In this document: positions 1 through 7,061 of the stretch, one piece after another
How positions within the stretch are numbered: position 1 is the first letter of the stretch
Layout: the number at the start of each line of letters is the position of its first letter
Assembly: GCA_015661985.1 (NCBI GenBank)
Contig: DQVB01000185.1
Location: 1-10,653, forward strand
From: Planctomycetota bacterium
Lineage (GTDB): Bacteria; Planctomycetota; Planctomycetia; Pirellulales; Thermoguttaceae
DNA: 10,653 nt
Direction of reading: 5' to 3'
Program-made: the position numbers and the translations under genes
Notes under the pieces: generated by a model
Seen by the model: only the letters and a program-made list of their open reading frames with translations
Database searches by the model: none
What the model was told of the DNA's origin: nothing

Positions 1-278
1 CAAGCCTTGCCGGATAAGCCGGCGGTGCCACCTGCAGGCTCAAAGGCCCTTCCCAGCTACGAACCTCGCCGGCGCGGAAGTGATGGACACTTGCCGCCTC
101 GCAGGGGTCCATCGCCCCTCAGGGCCCCAGCCGGCTTGCGGAGGGGCTAACACTCTAGCACTGTGAAGCAGTTAGACTCCGAAGCCGAGGGGCGCCCGAC
201 CGCACCCTGGGGCAGGCAGCCCCGAAGGGCACTCTGCACTGGAGTCGTCAACGTACGACCGCTGTGTGATGTGCATTT
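1..278. other. Non-coding, stem-loop-rich stretch
   Basis: I see no convincing gene here. The short frames have no recognisable domain. Several perfect short stems follow each other: GCCGG/CCGGC (9-13 with 19-23), GATGGAC/GTCCATC (82-88 with 107-113), GCCCCTC/GAGGGGC (114-120 with 141-147), CTAAC/GTTAG (147-151 with 171-175), GGGGC/GCCCC (209-213 with 219-223) and GACTCC/GGAGTC (175-180 with 241-246). The second and third stems abut with no gap. The stretch lies just beyond the stop codon of a decayed transposase, so it may hold the end of that insertion sequence, an intergenic palindromic repeat, or a structured RNA. I do not match it to a known RNA family. Stems of 5-7 bp are also expected by chance in such GC-rich DNA. 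Confidence 0.4.
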
Positions 279-620
279 TCAGACGGCCAGGGCGAAGCCG
301 TATTGGTCGATATTTCGCCAACACTGGGGCGAGCGGTCCTCTCTGGTGGTCAGCGCTCGAAGGGCAGGCACCACCCGCGCCTCCGGCTCTTTCCAACGCA
401 TCGCCTCGCCGCAAAGCCGCTGTCTCACCAAGACCTTATACGCTGCTTCGGTACCCCCCGAACCGATGGGTCGCATTCGGCCGTGGGCTTCTCTTGGTTC
501 ATCTTCGACCACTGGTTGCCAGAGTAACGCACCGCCGCCTCCAACGACTCCCGATGCGCTTTGGGGACCCCCTTCTTCCTGGCGGGCACCTGTGCCTTCG
601 TTCTTGGAAGGGAGGCGTTA
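279..620 (-). pseudogene. Decayed transposase, C-terminal remnant (ISKra4-like)
   Basis: The minus strand encodes the C-terminal part of a transposase in two frames. From about 620 to 505 one frame carries a helical stretch ending in AVRYSGNQWSKMN. From about 512 to 279 a second frame carries PIGSGGTEAAYKVLVRQRL, then MRWKE and LRALTT, and ends in IDQYGFALAV before TGA. The order of a 'YxxNxxxM' helix, a 'PIGSG-xx-EAA-K' box and an 'MRW' block is what I recall of the C-terminal end of ISKra4-type transposases. The two parts meet at a frameshift near 490-512. The N-terminal two thirds of a normal transposase are absent from 620 to 822, so this is a dead fragment. The family call is from memory; that it is a broken transposase is more certain than the exact family. 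Confidence 0.6.
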
Positions 621-822
621 ACGGATCGCTGTCCCGGGGCCGGGGGCACAAGGGGCGACGATTGCCAACGGTGACTGTTGGTCGCGCGCGACCCGACGCA
701 TTGCACGGCTGATCCGAGTGGAATAGACAGAGGCCGGATATCGCCTGACGGCCAGCGCCGATCATGGCGAAGCTTCCGATTGCTGCCGTGGCGATCGCCG
801 ATGGCACCGGTTTTCGAGGCAG
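621..822. other. Spacer without recognisable gene
   Basis: This lies between the transposase remnant and the end of the last permease gene. Frames are open on the minus strand, but nothing resembles a protein family. It may be eroded transposase sequence. The 10-bp palindrome GGCGATCGCC (790-799) is the only motif seen. No clear terminator with a T-tract follows the permease stop codon. Confidence 0.35.
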
Positions 823-2040
823 CTACTCGGACCTGAGCGCTTCGATCGGCTCCAGCGCGGCGGCGCGGGCGGCCGGATAGATGCCAAACAGGAGGCCCAG
901 GGCAAGTGAAAACACGAAGGCGGCCGCGGCGGCGGGCCAGGAGACGACCGTGTACCAGTAGCCGAGCCGGGAAACGGCCTCGGCCGCCATCACGCCTCCG
1001 GCGACACCCGTCACGCCCCCCGCTCCGGCCAGCAGGACCGACTCGATCAGGAATTGCAACCGGATATCGCCGCGTGTGGCTCCCACGGCACGCCGCAGGC
1101 CGACCTCCGCCGTGCGCTCGCGCACGGAAATCAGCATCACCGCCAAGATGCCGACGCCGCCAACCACCAGCGAAATGCCGGCGACGCTGCCGACCAGCAG
1201 CGTCATGGACCGGGCCGCCTCGCGCTCGGTGGCCAGCAGCGTGGCCTGGTTCTGGATCGTGAAGTCGTCCGCCCCATCGCCCAGCCGGTGCCGCTGGCGC
1301 AGCAGTTGCCGGATCTCGCGCTCCGCCTGATCGAGCAAATCGGCGCTGCGGGCCTGGACGTAGATCTGGTCGATGTGGTCCACGTTGAATAATCGGCGCA
1401 TGGCCGAGCCGAGGGGGACGAGGATCAGGTCATCCTGGTCCGCACCGTTGGCATCCATGCCCTTCGGGGCCGTCAGGCCGATCACTTCAAAGGGCACACG
1501 GCCGATGCGGATCCGAAGCCCGATGGGGTCGGTTTGCCCGAAGAGGTTTTCGGCCGCTGTCGGGCCAAGGACGGCCACACGCCGTCGCCCCCGGTCTGCC
1601 TGTGCATCGAACGCGCGGCCCGCAGCGATCCGGATATTGCGCACGCGCAGACCGGCAGGCGTGATGCCCACCACATTCGTGTTCGCATTTTCGGTTTCCC
1701 AGCGAGTGGACAGTTTCTTGCTCACCGCCGGAGCGGCCAGGCGCACTGAAGGGCAATACTTCGCGATCGCCTCGGCGTCGCTCGTTTCCAGGGTCGTCAC
1801 CGTGGCCGTCTGCCGCTGTCGGCCGGCGATGATGCGTGTTTGGCCGGCATTGACCACGATCAAGTTCGTGCCCATGTCGCGGATGCGGTCCAGAATCCGC
1901 TCCTCGGCCCCTCGGCCGGCCGAGACCATCAAGATCACCGTCGCGATGCCGACGACGATGCCCGCCACGCTCAGCAGTGTGCGGAGCTTGTGCGCGGTAA
2001 GGATTTCGCAGGACAAGGCGACGTTCTTGGAAAACTTCAT
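823..2040 (-). CDS. MacB-type ABC transporter permease (second permease of the operon)
   Basis: This is a 405-residue inner-membrane permease of the MacB/FtsX type. It has one N-terminal membrane segment (about residues 18-40, after the KLRTLLSVAGIVVGIATV stretch), a large extracytoplasmic MacB core domain (about 45-270) and three C-terminal segments. The conserved cytoplasmic ERTAEVGLRRAVGATRGDI stretch between segments 2 and 3 is the family's hallmark. It ends in PIEALRSE, like other MacB/LolC-type proteins. I chose ATG at 2040, whose upstream strand reads GAGGGAGGG about 11 bases away; an in-frame GTG at 2067 would add nine Gly/Ala-rich residues. There is no ATPase domain, so it must use the separate ATPase encoded upstream. 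It follows the other permease gene by about 110 bp and is clearly diverged from it, so the two may form a heterodimer. The substrate cannot be read from the sequence. Confidence 0.9.
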   Translation of the reverse strand: MKFSKNVALSCEILTAHKLRTLLSVAGIVVGIATVILMVSAGRGAEERILDRIRDMGTNLIVVNAGQTRIIAGRQRQTATVTTLETSDAEAIAKYCPSVRLAAPAVSKKLSTRWETENANTNVVGITPAGLRVRNIRIAAGRAFDAQADRGRRRVAVLGPTAAENLFGQTDPIGLRIRIGRVPFEVIGLTAPKGMDANGADQDDLILVPLGSAMRRLFNVDHIDQIYVQARSADLLDQAEREIRQLLRQRHRLGDGADDFTIQNQATLLATEREAARSMTLLVGSVAGISLVVGGVGILAVMLISVRERTAEVGLRRAVGATRGDIRLQFLIESVLLAGAGGVTGVAGGVMAAEAVSRLGYWYTVVSWPAAAAAFVFSLALGLLFGIYPAARAAALEPIEALRSE

Positions 2041-2149
2041 GCCCGATGCTGCCCTCCCTCCCCCCACATCGCAAAACCCCCGTCCTCAGAAACGAAGCCC
2101 CAACAACGCGCGCCGCCCACGTTGGCCTTCGGCCAAACGGATTTGCCTT
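2041..2149. other. Intergenic gap between the two permease genes
   Basis: A gap of 109 bp separates the two permease genes. It carries the Shine-Dalgarno-like run for the downstream gene and a 6-bp hairpin (TTGGCC/GGCCAA, about 2122-2136). The hairpin lacks a T-tract, so it is not a good terminator, and the two genes are probably cotranscribed. Confidence 0.35.
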
Positions 2150-3358
2150 CTATCGCAGCGCGTCGACTGGGTGCAGCTTGGCGGCGCGGCGCGCGGGCTG
2201 GACGCCGAAAAACGTCCCGATCAGCAGCGCGCAGGCCGAGGCCAACAGCAACGGCTCCCACGACGGGATCGCCTGGATGGGCGTCAGCCGCGGCAGGGCC
2301 ACGCTCAGGCCCAGTCCGAGCAGGCTGCCCAGCGCGAGGCCCAGTACCGTGACAGCCAATGATTCGGTCAGAAACTGGACGAAGATGTCCCGCTGCGTCG
2401 CGCCCACGGCGCGGCGCAGCCCGATCTCCGGCCTCCGCTCGGCAACCGAGATCAACAAGATGTTCATCAGCACGACGCCGCCGACGGTCAGGCTGAGCGC
2501 CGCCAGCACGATCAGCAGCAGGGACAGCGTGCGGGAGGTCCCGCGGGCCAGTTGGGCGATGACGTCCGCCGTGATGATGCGGAAATCATCTTCCTCGGAC
2601 GGGTTGATCCGGTGCCGCTGGTGGATCAACCGGCGGACGGCTGCGGCCTGCTCGGCCATCCGTTTGGGGTCCTCGGTAATGAGGCGGATGGCCCCGACGT
2701 AATCGATGTTCATCACTCGGCGCATGGCAGTGGTGATGGGCAGGATGACTTTGTTGTCGAAATCCGTGCCGATGGGGCTGCTGCCGCGATTTTCGAGGAC
2801 GCCTTTGACACTCAGCGCGACATTGTTGATGTAGATCCGCTCGCCCGTCGGGTCCCGGTCGCCGAACAGCTCCCGTTGGATCGTCCGGCCGATGACGCAC
2901 ACCCGGGCCATGGTGGCCACGTCTTCGTCGGCGATGCCCTCGCCAGCCGCCGGATACCATTGCCACGCCTCGTGCCAACTCGGCTCGACGCCCCAGACGA
3001 TCGCCTGATACTGGTTCGCTTCGTGCTTCACGTTCATCTGGAAGCGCCACGCCATGGGCGAAACGATTGCCAGCCCGTCGATCTGGCTGCGGATCGCTTC
3101 GGCGTCTTCGAGCGTTAACGTAGTGACGTTCATGTCGGGCGGGGGCAGGTCTTTGCCGCCGCCGGCGATCACCATCATGGCCCGAGGCCCGAAGTTCCGC
3201 ACTCGTTTCATGATCCTTTTCTCAGTGCCCTTGCCGATGGCCATGATCACGACCAGCGCGGCCACCCCGACGATCGTGCCGGCCATCATGAAAAACGTGC
3301 GAAGCTTGTTGATCCCGAGGCCCTGGACGCCTTCGGCGGCCATGCGCGAGAGTCTCAT
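2150..3358 (-). CDS. MacB-type ABC transporter permease (first permease of the operon)
   Basis: This is a 402-residue MacB/FtsX-type permease. The first membrane segment is at about residues 20-41 (FFMMAGTIVGVAALVVIMAI). An extracytoplasmic MacB core domain (about 45-270) follows, and then three membrane segments in the last 130 residues. The cytoplasmic signature ERRPEIGLRRAVGATQRDI is clear, and the protein ends at DALR, as the family often does. The ATG at 3358 has AAGGAG 8 bases upstream, a strong ribosome-binding site. There is no nucleotide-binding domain, so it needs the separate ATPase from the gene upstream. It shares the fold and signature with the next permease (823-2040), but the extracytoplasmic domains differ widely, which argues against a recent duplication. 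The 217-bp gap before it holds a REP-like repeat. The likely role is ATP-driven export or substrate extrusion together with the MacA-like adaptor; the cargo is unknown. Confidence 0.92.
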   Translation of the reverse strand: MRLSRMAAEGVQGLGINKLRTFFMMAGTIVGVAALVVIMAIGKGTEKRIMKRVRNFGPRAMMVIAGGGKDLPPPDMNVTTLTLEDAEAIRSQIDGLAIVSPMAWRFQMNVKHEANQYQAIVWGVEPSWHEAWQWYPAAGEGIADEDVATMARVCVIGRTIQRELFGDRDPTGERIYINNVALSVKGVLENRGSSPIGTDFDNKVILPITTAMRRVMNIDYVGAIRLITEDPKRMAEQAAAVRRLIHQRHRINPSEEDDFRIITADVIAQLARGTSRTLSLLLIVLAALSLTVGGVVLMNILLISVAERRPEIGLRRAVGATQRDIFVQFLTESLAVTVLGLALGSLLGLGLSVALPRLTPIQAIPSWEPLLLASACALLIGTFFGVQPARRAAKLHPVDALR

Positions 3359-3459
3359 GGGGCGGTCTCCTTGCTGCCAGGAATGCGGGAAGAACCACTG
3401 CGGCCGATCGTCGCGTTCCGCTCGGCAAGTGGGTGTTTTCGCAGAGCCAAACTACGTCG

Positions 3460-3506
3460 GTCCGTCTCTCCGAGACGGACACCGCGTCTCGGAGAGACGC
3501 GGCTAC
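3460..3506. repeat. REP-like doublet of two inverted palindromes
   Basis: Two perfect 9-bp stems sit side by side. The first is GTCCGTCTC (3460-3468) with GAGACGGAC (3472-3480), loop TCC. The second is CCGCGTCTC (3482-3490) with GAGACGCGG (3494-3502), loop GGA. They share the core GTCTC-n3-GAGAC and are one base apart, as in a BIME-like REP pair. The GTAGCCGCG...GACGCGG form read on the minus strand is one I recall as widely repeated between genes in planctomycete genomes, where RAYT (Y1) transposases are thought to mobilise it. No such transposase gene is in this window. Lying inside the operon, it could form a hairpin in the mRNA between the ATPase and permease genes. Confidence 0.8.
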
Positions 3507-3540
3507 GGACTGTCCACCGGCTACGGACTGTCCACCGGCT
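3501..3540. repeat. 18-bp tandem repeat, 2.2 copies
   Basis: The unit ggctacggactgtccacc occurs at 3501-3518 and exactly again at 3519-3536, followed by the first four bases of a third copy. Its start overlaps the outer end of the REP-like doublet. GGACTGTCC within each unit is itself a 9-base palindrome. The repeat lies between the ATPase stop codon and the first permease gene, so it is non-coding. Exact identity of the copies points to a recent slippage duplication. Confidence 0.85.
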
Positions 3541-3575
3541 CGGAGCGAAAGACGCCTTTGTCCGTCCCGTGGTCA

Positions 3576-4321
<746 letters not shown>

Positions 4322-4325
<4 letters not shown>

Positions 4326-5683
4326 GGCAGTTCGAGTTCTTTCTGCGGGGGCTGCAGGAGCACGGTTTCGCCTTCCTCAAGGCCGGCCGCCACTTCGATC
4401 CACCGGCCGTCGCGCCACCCGACTTTGATTTCCCTCGGCTCGGCCCGGCCGTCGGCCACCACGTAGACGACGTTTTTGCCGCGCCGGCGCTGCACCGCGC
4501 TGGCGGGAACGGCCAACACGCCTTTCCGCTTTTCCAGGAAGATACTCACCCTGGCGGTCATTTCCGGGCGGAGCAGTTCGCGGTGAGGCGTCTGGATATC
4601 GACCACGACGTCATAGTTGACCACGTTGTCCTGGATCACCGCTTTCGGGTAAATGGCCGATACCGTCCCCTGGAATTCGGTCGCTGGGAAGGCATCGACG
4701 GTAAACACGGCGCGCTGGCCGACCTGCACCTTGCCGATGTCCACTTCATCGACGTAGGCATCGACCTGCAGGCGATCGAGGTCGATGATCGTGACGAACG
4801 TGGGCGCCTGCATCCCAGCGGCTACGGTTTCGCCTTCTTCGGTCGAAACGGAGGCGATCACGCCCTCGATCGGCGCGGTGATGGTGGCGTAGGAGAGCTG
4901 GACCTTCGCGTTTTGCAGCGCGGCGGCCGCCCGGGCCACTTCCGCCTTCGCCTGCCGCAGTTGTTCGGCATAGCCGGTTTCGGCCAATTCCAACGCCTTG
5001 CGAGCGGACGCCGCCCGCGCCTTGGCCACGCGGTACTGCTCCTCGGCCTCGTCCAACTCATTTTCGGACGTGGCGTCTTGCTTGATGAGTTGCCGGGCGC
5101 GAGCCAAGTCCTTTTCGGCCCGGCTGTACGTCGCCTGACGCTCCTCCAAGTCGAGCCGGGCTTTCTCGATTTCTTTGGGCAGAAGGGACTGGACCGCCGC
5201 GAGTTTGGCTTGGGCCAGTTCCAGCTCTGCTTGGCGCTGAGCGACCATGGCCTGCAAATCCGTCTTCTCCAATTCGGCGACGACCTGGCCTTTGGCGACG
5301 TGATCGCCGATGTTCGCGTACAGTCGTTCCACTTTTCCGGAGATGCGAGCCCCGACGCGCACCTCCGCCCCCACCTGCGGCTTGACGGCCCCGGTGGCCA
5401 GGACTGAGGAAACAAAGTCGCGGGGTGCCACGACGGCGGTCTGCACGGCCCGCGCCAAGTCATTCGACGCGGCCTGCACGTGCCACCACCAGGCGCCGCC
5501 CGCGGCGGCCATCAGCCCAAGCAGGACGAAGAGCACTCCGAGCCGCTTTTTCTTCTTGCGCCGTCTTGCGCCTTTTGCGCGTGCGGGCAGTTCCGGCGAA
5601 GCGCGTGGCCGAGCCGGCGGCGTTCCTGCCGCTCGGTTCGCGCTGCGCTTTCCTCGCGAGACCTCAGTCCGGTCACTGCTCAT
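4322..5683 (-). CDS. Membrane-fusion (HlyD/MacA-like) periplasmic adaptor
   Basis: This is a 453-residue adaptor of an ABC efflux system. The order is a basic, Pro/Ala-rich cytoplasmic tail with the run RRRKKKKR, one membrane segment (LGVLFVLLGLMAAAGGAWWW, about residues 48-67), then a lipoyl/barrel-sandwich half with the motif ISGKVERLYANIGDHVAKGQ. A long coiled-coil hairpin (about 140-270, rich in Ala/Glu/Lys) is followed by the second lipoyl half YATITAPIEGVIASVSTEEGE, and a beta-barrel and membrane-proximal domain end the protein. This is the MacA/HlyD layout. I chose ATG 5683 because GGGGAAA lies about 8 bases upstream. ATG 5710 (GGAG 11 bases upstream) and TTG 5719 are in-frame alternatives that add 9 and 12 residues. 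The gene ends in an ATGA overlap with the ATPase gene. The unusually long Arg/Lys/Pro-rich tail before the membrane segment is not typical of MacA. Confidence 0.93.
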
Positions 5684-5878
5684 CGGTCGGTTTCCCCGAA
5701 CGTCGGGCATTGCCCGCAAAGCTCCGCGCGCTGCGCCGAGCTACACGCGACGCGATCGCCGCCGCGGACTTCCACGAAGGGCCATCTTTCGCGGCCCGAA
5801 AAGCGACGATTGGCGATATGTTCTCGGAGCCGCCCGGCTTGCTGGGCTGCCGTCCTTTTCGCACCGGCCCGCAGCCGT
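5684..5878. other. Gap between microprotein and adaptor genes
   Basis: About 195 bp separate the cysteine-rich microprotein from the adaptor gene. I see no domain in any frame, no strong internal promoter and no terminator. Only a weak hairpin (TTTCG/CGAAA, about 5787-5801) is present. Reading through to the efflux genes from the ArsR promoter therefore seems possible but is not proven. Confidence 0.3.
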
Positions 5879-6028
5879 TTACTGCGGCCTCTGCTCGCTT
5901 TCCGCGCCGCTCACGCACGGGTGCTCCGGCGCCTCGCCGTGGCATTTGCGGATTTGCTCCGGCGAGCATTCCTCCGGCTTGCCCTTCAGTTCTTCCGGCC
6001 TCTGGCAGCCTTGGGTTTTTTCGCACAT
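5879..6028 (-). CDS. Cysteine-rich microprotein (49 aa) following the ArsR regulator
   Basis: This short gene starts at ATG 6028 with a strong AAAGGAG ribosome-binding site 6 bases upstream, which separates it from the longer overlapping open frame. The 49-residue product is hydrophilic and has five cysteines (2, 8, 21, 29, 38). Its core is MCEKTQGCQRPEELKG, then CSPEQIRKCHG and HPCV. I recall similar small proteins with a 'C-PEQI--CHG' core beside ArsR-type regulators in anaerobic bacteria, but their function is not known to me. The spacing of the cysteines and His 30 and His 37 would suit metal or Fe-S binding, or a thiol redox role; this is inference. No signal peptide or membrane segment is visible, so it should be cytoplasmic. 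The gene overlaps the end of the regulator gene by 43 bases in a different frame, so the two are surely cotranscribed. Confidence 0.75.
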   Translation of the reverse strand: MCEKTQGCQRPEELKGKPEECSPEQIRKCHGEAPEHPCVSGAESEQRPQ

Positions 6029-6381
6029 GGTTCGCTCCTTTCTGCGACGTTCTTCTCTGGAACGCTTTTGGAAACCCCGCCCGCAGGCGAGCAACCTGGC
6101 GCGTCGGGCACTTGCAACAATTCCTCGACCAGCGCGCGGCAATGCGCCAGCGCATCGGGGTTCAGCCGATAGTGCACGAAGTAGCCCCGCTTTTCGGCGG
6201 TCACCCAGCCGGAATCGCGCAGGATGCGCAGATGCTGCGACACAGCCCCTTGGGTCACGTCCAGCCGAGCCGCCAGCGCGTTGACGCAGAGCGCGCGGCC
6301 CTTGAGCAACTGGATGATCCGCACCCGCGTGCCGACGGAAAGCACTCTCAAAATGCGTGCCAATTCATCAGGGTCTGGCAT
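5986..6381 (-). CDS. ArsR-family winged-helix transcriptional regulator
   Basis: This 131-residue ArsR/SmtB-type regulator is probably the local repressor of the efflux operon. Residues 5-90 carry the winged helix: ELARILRVLSVGTRVRIIQLL (dimer and first helices), LAARLDVTQGAVSQHLRILRDSGWV (helix-turn-helix, about 36-60) and the wing EKRGYFVHYRLN. The classic ELCVCDL metal site is not intact: only Cys 32 remains in ALCVNAL, and the other cysteines are at 81, 97 and 119. The sensed signal may therefore differ from arsenite or zinc. The tail (about 95-131), rich in Cys, Lys and Arg, is beyond the usual family length, and its last 43 bases overlap the microprotein gene. The ATG at 6381 has no good Shine-Dalgarno sequence and lies about 20 bases from the predicted transcript start, so translation may begin from a very short leader. 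Confidence 0.92.
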   Translation of the reverse strand: MPDPDELARILRVLSVGTRVRIIQLLKGRALCVNALAARLDVTQGAVSQHLRILRDSGWVTAEKRGYFVHYRLNPDALAHCRALVEELLQVPDAPGCSPAGGVSKSVPEKNVAERSEPCAKKPKAARGRKN

Positions 6382-6388
6382 GGCAAAG

Positions 6389-6412
6389 CTATATCACTGT
6401 CCGCTAATATAG
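6389..6412. promoter_or_regulatory. Palindromic operator, likely for the ArsR regulator
   Basis: The inverted repeat CTATAT (6389-6394) and ATATAG (6407-6412) is separated by 12 bases. It covers the -10 box and the predicted transcription start of the regulator's own promoter. Its position just upstream of an ArsR gene and its A/T-rich arms fit ArsR-type autorepression. Binding by this protein is inferred. Confidence 0.55.
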
Positions 6413-6437
6413 TAAAATGCCTGGCCCGCCCCGTCAA
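6409..6437 (-). promoter_or_regulatory. Sigma70-type promoter of the arsR-efflux operon
   Basis: Read on the minus strand, TTGACG (6437-6432) is followed after exactly 17 bases by TACTAT (6414-6409). These match TTGACA and TATAAT at five and four of six positions with the ideal spacer. The start of transcription would fall near 6402, about 20 bases before the ATG at 6381. The -10 box overlaps the palindromic operator. Confidence 0.65.
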
Positions 6438-6942
6438 GTGCTTTGTTGAGGGCCGACAATGCGTGGGGCCTGGGCCGATCCGATCAGGCGGTCATTTGGC
6501 GGGCCGGATCGGTGTGTCTTTGGCAGCCCGGGTGCGGGGGCCAGCAGGAGTCAGGTTCCACGACGGGCGGCACACCTGGGGATTTGCCATCGTCTCGGTT
6601 GCCGCGTCCGGGCTCGGGCACAAACGGCGGGCCGGCGCCGAGCCGCACGGACAGTAGGCCGTCGCTTGGATCTGCGTTGGGCCGCCAAAAGTGCCAGGGC
6701 GTGTCGGCAGCGATACCACCTGGGCGGTGGCGTGGATGCACTCAAAGGTTCCATTCCATCAGAGCAGTAACGGTCGCCAGAGGCGGGATCGGCGCCTCCA
6801 GGACCACCAGGCTGGCCGGATCGTCCAGGACTCGACTTGGCCACCCATCTGGAAGATGTTCAAGGGAAGTCTGTATTGACGAAAACGTCACAACCTGCGT
6901 CGCAGTAACGGGTCACATCACTAATGCGTTCCTAAAGTGGCG
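6438..6942. other. Intergenic stretch without a convincing gene
   Basis: About 500 bp separate the arsR promoter from the REP-like element. Several open frames exist on both strands, but none shows a known domain or a start with a good ribosome-binding site. The minus frame at about 6484-6741 has somewhat gene-like codon use, with G/C in most third positions. A second minus frame near 6750-6895 also reads like protein before a stop near 6747. This could be an eroded gene. Two small inverted repeats lie at its right end: TGACG/CGTCA (6877-6881 with 6886-6890) and CTGCG/CGCAG (6895-6899 with 6901-6905). Confidence 0.35.
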
Positions 6943-6980
6943 CTGTCCGAAGAAGAGACGGACAGGAATGTCCATCCTAC
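6943..6980. repeat. REP-like intergenic palindrome
   Basis: Two overlapping stems are present: CTGTCCG (6943-6949) with CGGACAG (6959-6965), and GGACA (6960-6964) with TGTCC (6969-6973). The element ends in CATCCTAC. Read on the minus strand it starts GTAGGATGGACATTCCTGTC, which translates to VGWTFLSV. I recall this phrase as a frequent spurious peptide from a highly repeated element in planctomycete and related genomes. It lies 80 bp upstream of the NYN gene. Copy number in the genome cannot be judged from this window. Confidence 0.6.
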
Positions 6981-7061
6981 AAAGTGCGCACGCTGTTTCT
7001 TGACGGCTCCTTGCGCGTAGGCGGAAGCGGCCGCAGTGAACCGGAGAAGAGGAGTTCGACC

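Noticed and set aside
1..250. RNase P RNA, tmRNA or tRNA
   Set aside because: I looked for the conserved GAGGAAAGTCCGGGC, GTTCGA T-loop and CCA-end signatures on both strands and did not find them.
163..712. Plus-strand open frames over the left end
   Set aside because: They read through the transposase remnant on the opposite strand, have no domain and no ribosome-binding site, and are rich in Arg/Pro as expected of antisense GC-rich frames.
790..799. GGCGATCGCC palindrome as a terminator or operator
   Set aside because: A single 10-base palindrome with no loop and no T-tract; common by chance in GC-rich DNA.
3460..3540. CRISPR array
   Set aside because: The repeats are adjacent with no spacers, and the palindromes have a REP architecture.
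5673..6155. Minus-strand frame of 160 codons overlapping the microprotein and the adaptor's start
   Set aside because: It has no domain. The microprotein in another frame has a strong ribosome-binding site and a recognisable cysteine pattern, and the ArsR gene covers the upstream part.
6999..7030. TTGACG upstream of the NYN gene as a -35 box
   Set aside because: Nothing like a -10 box lies 16-18 bases downstream; the DNA there is GC-rich.
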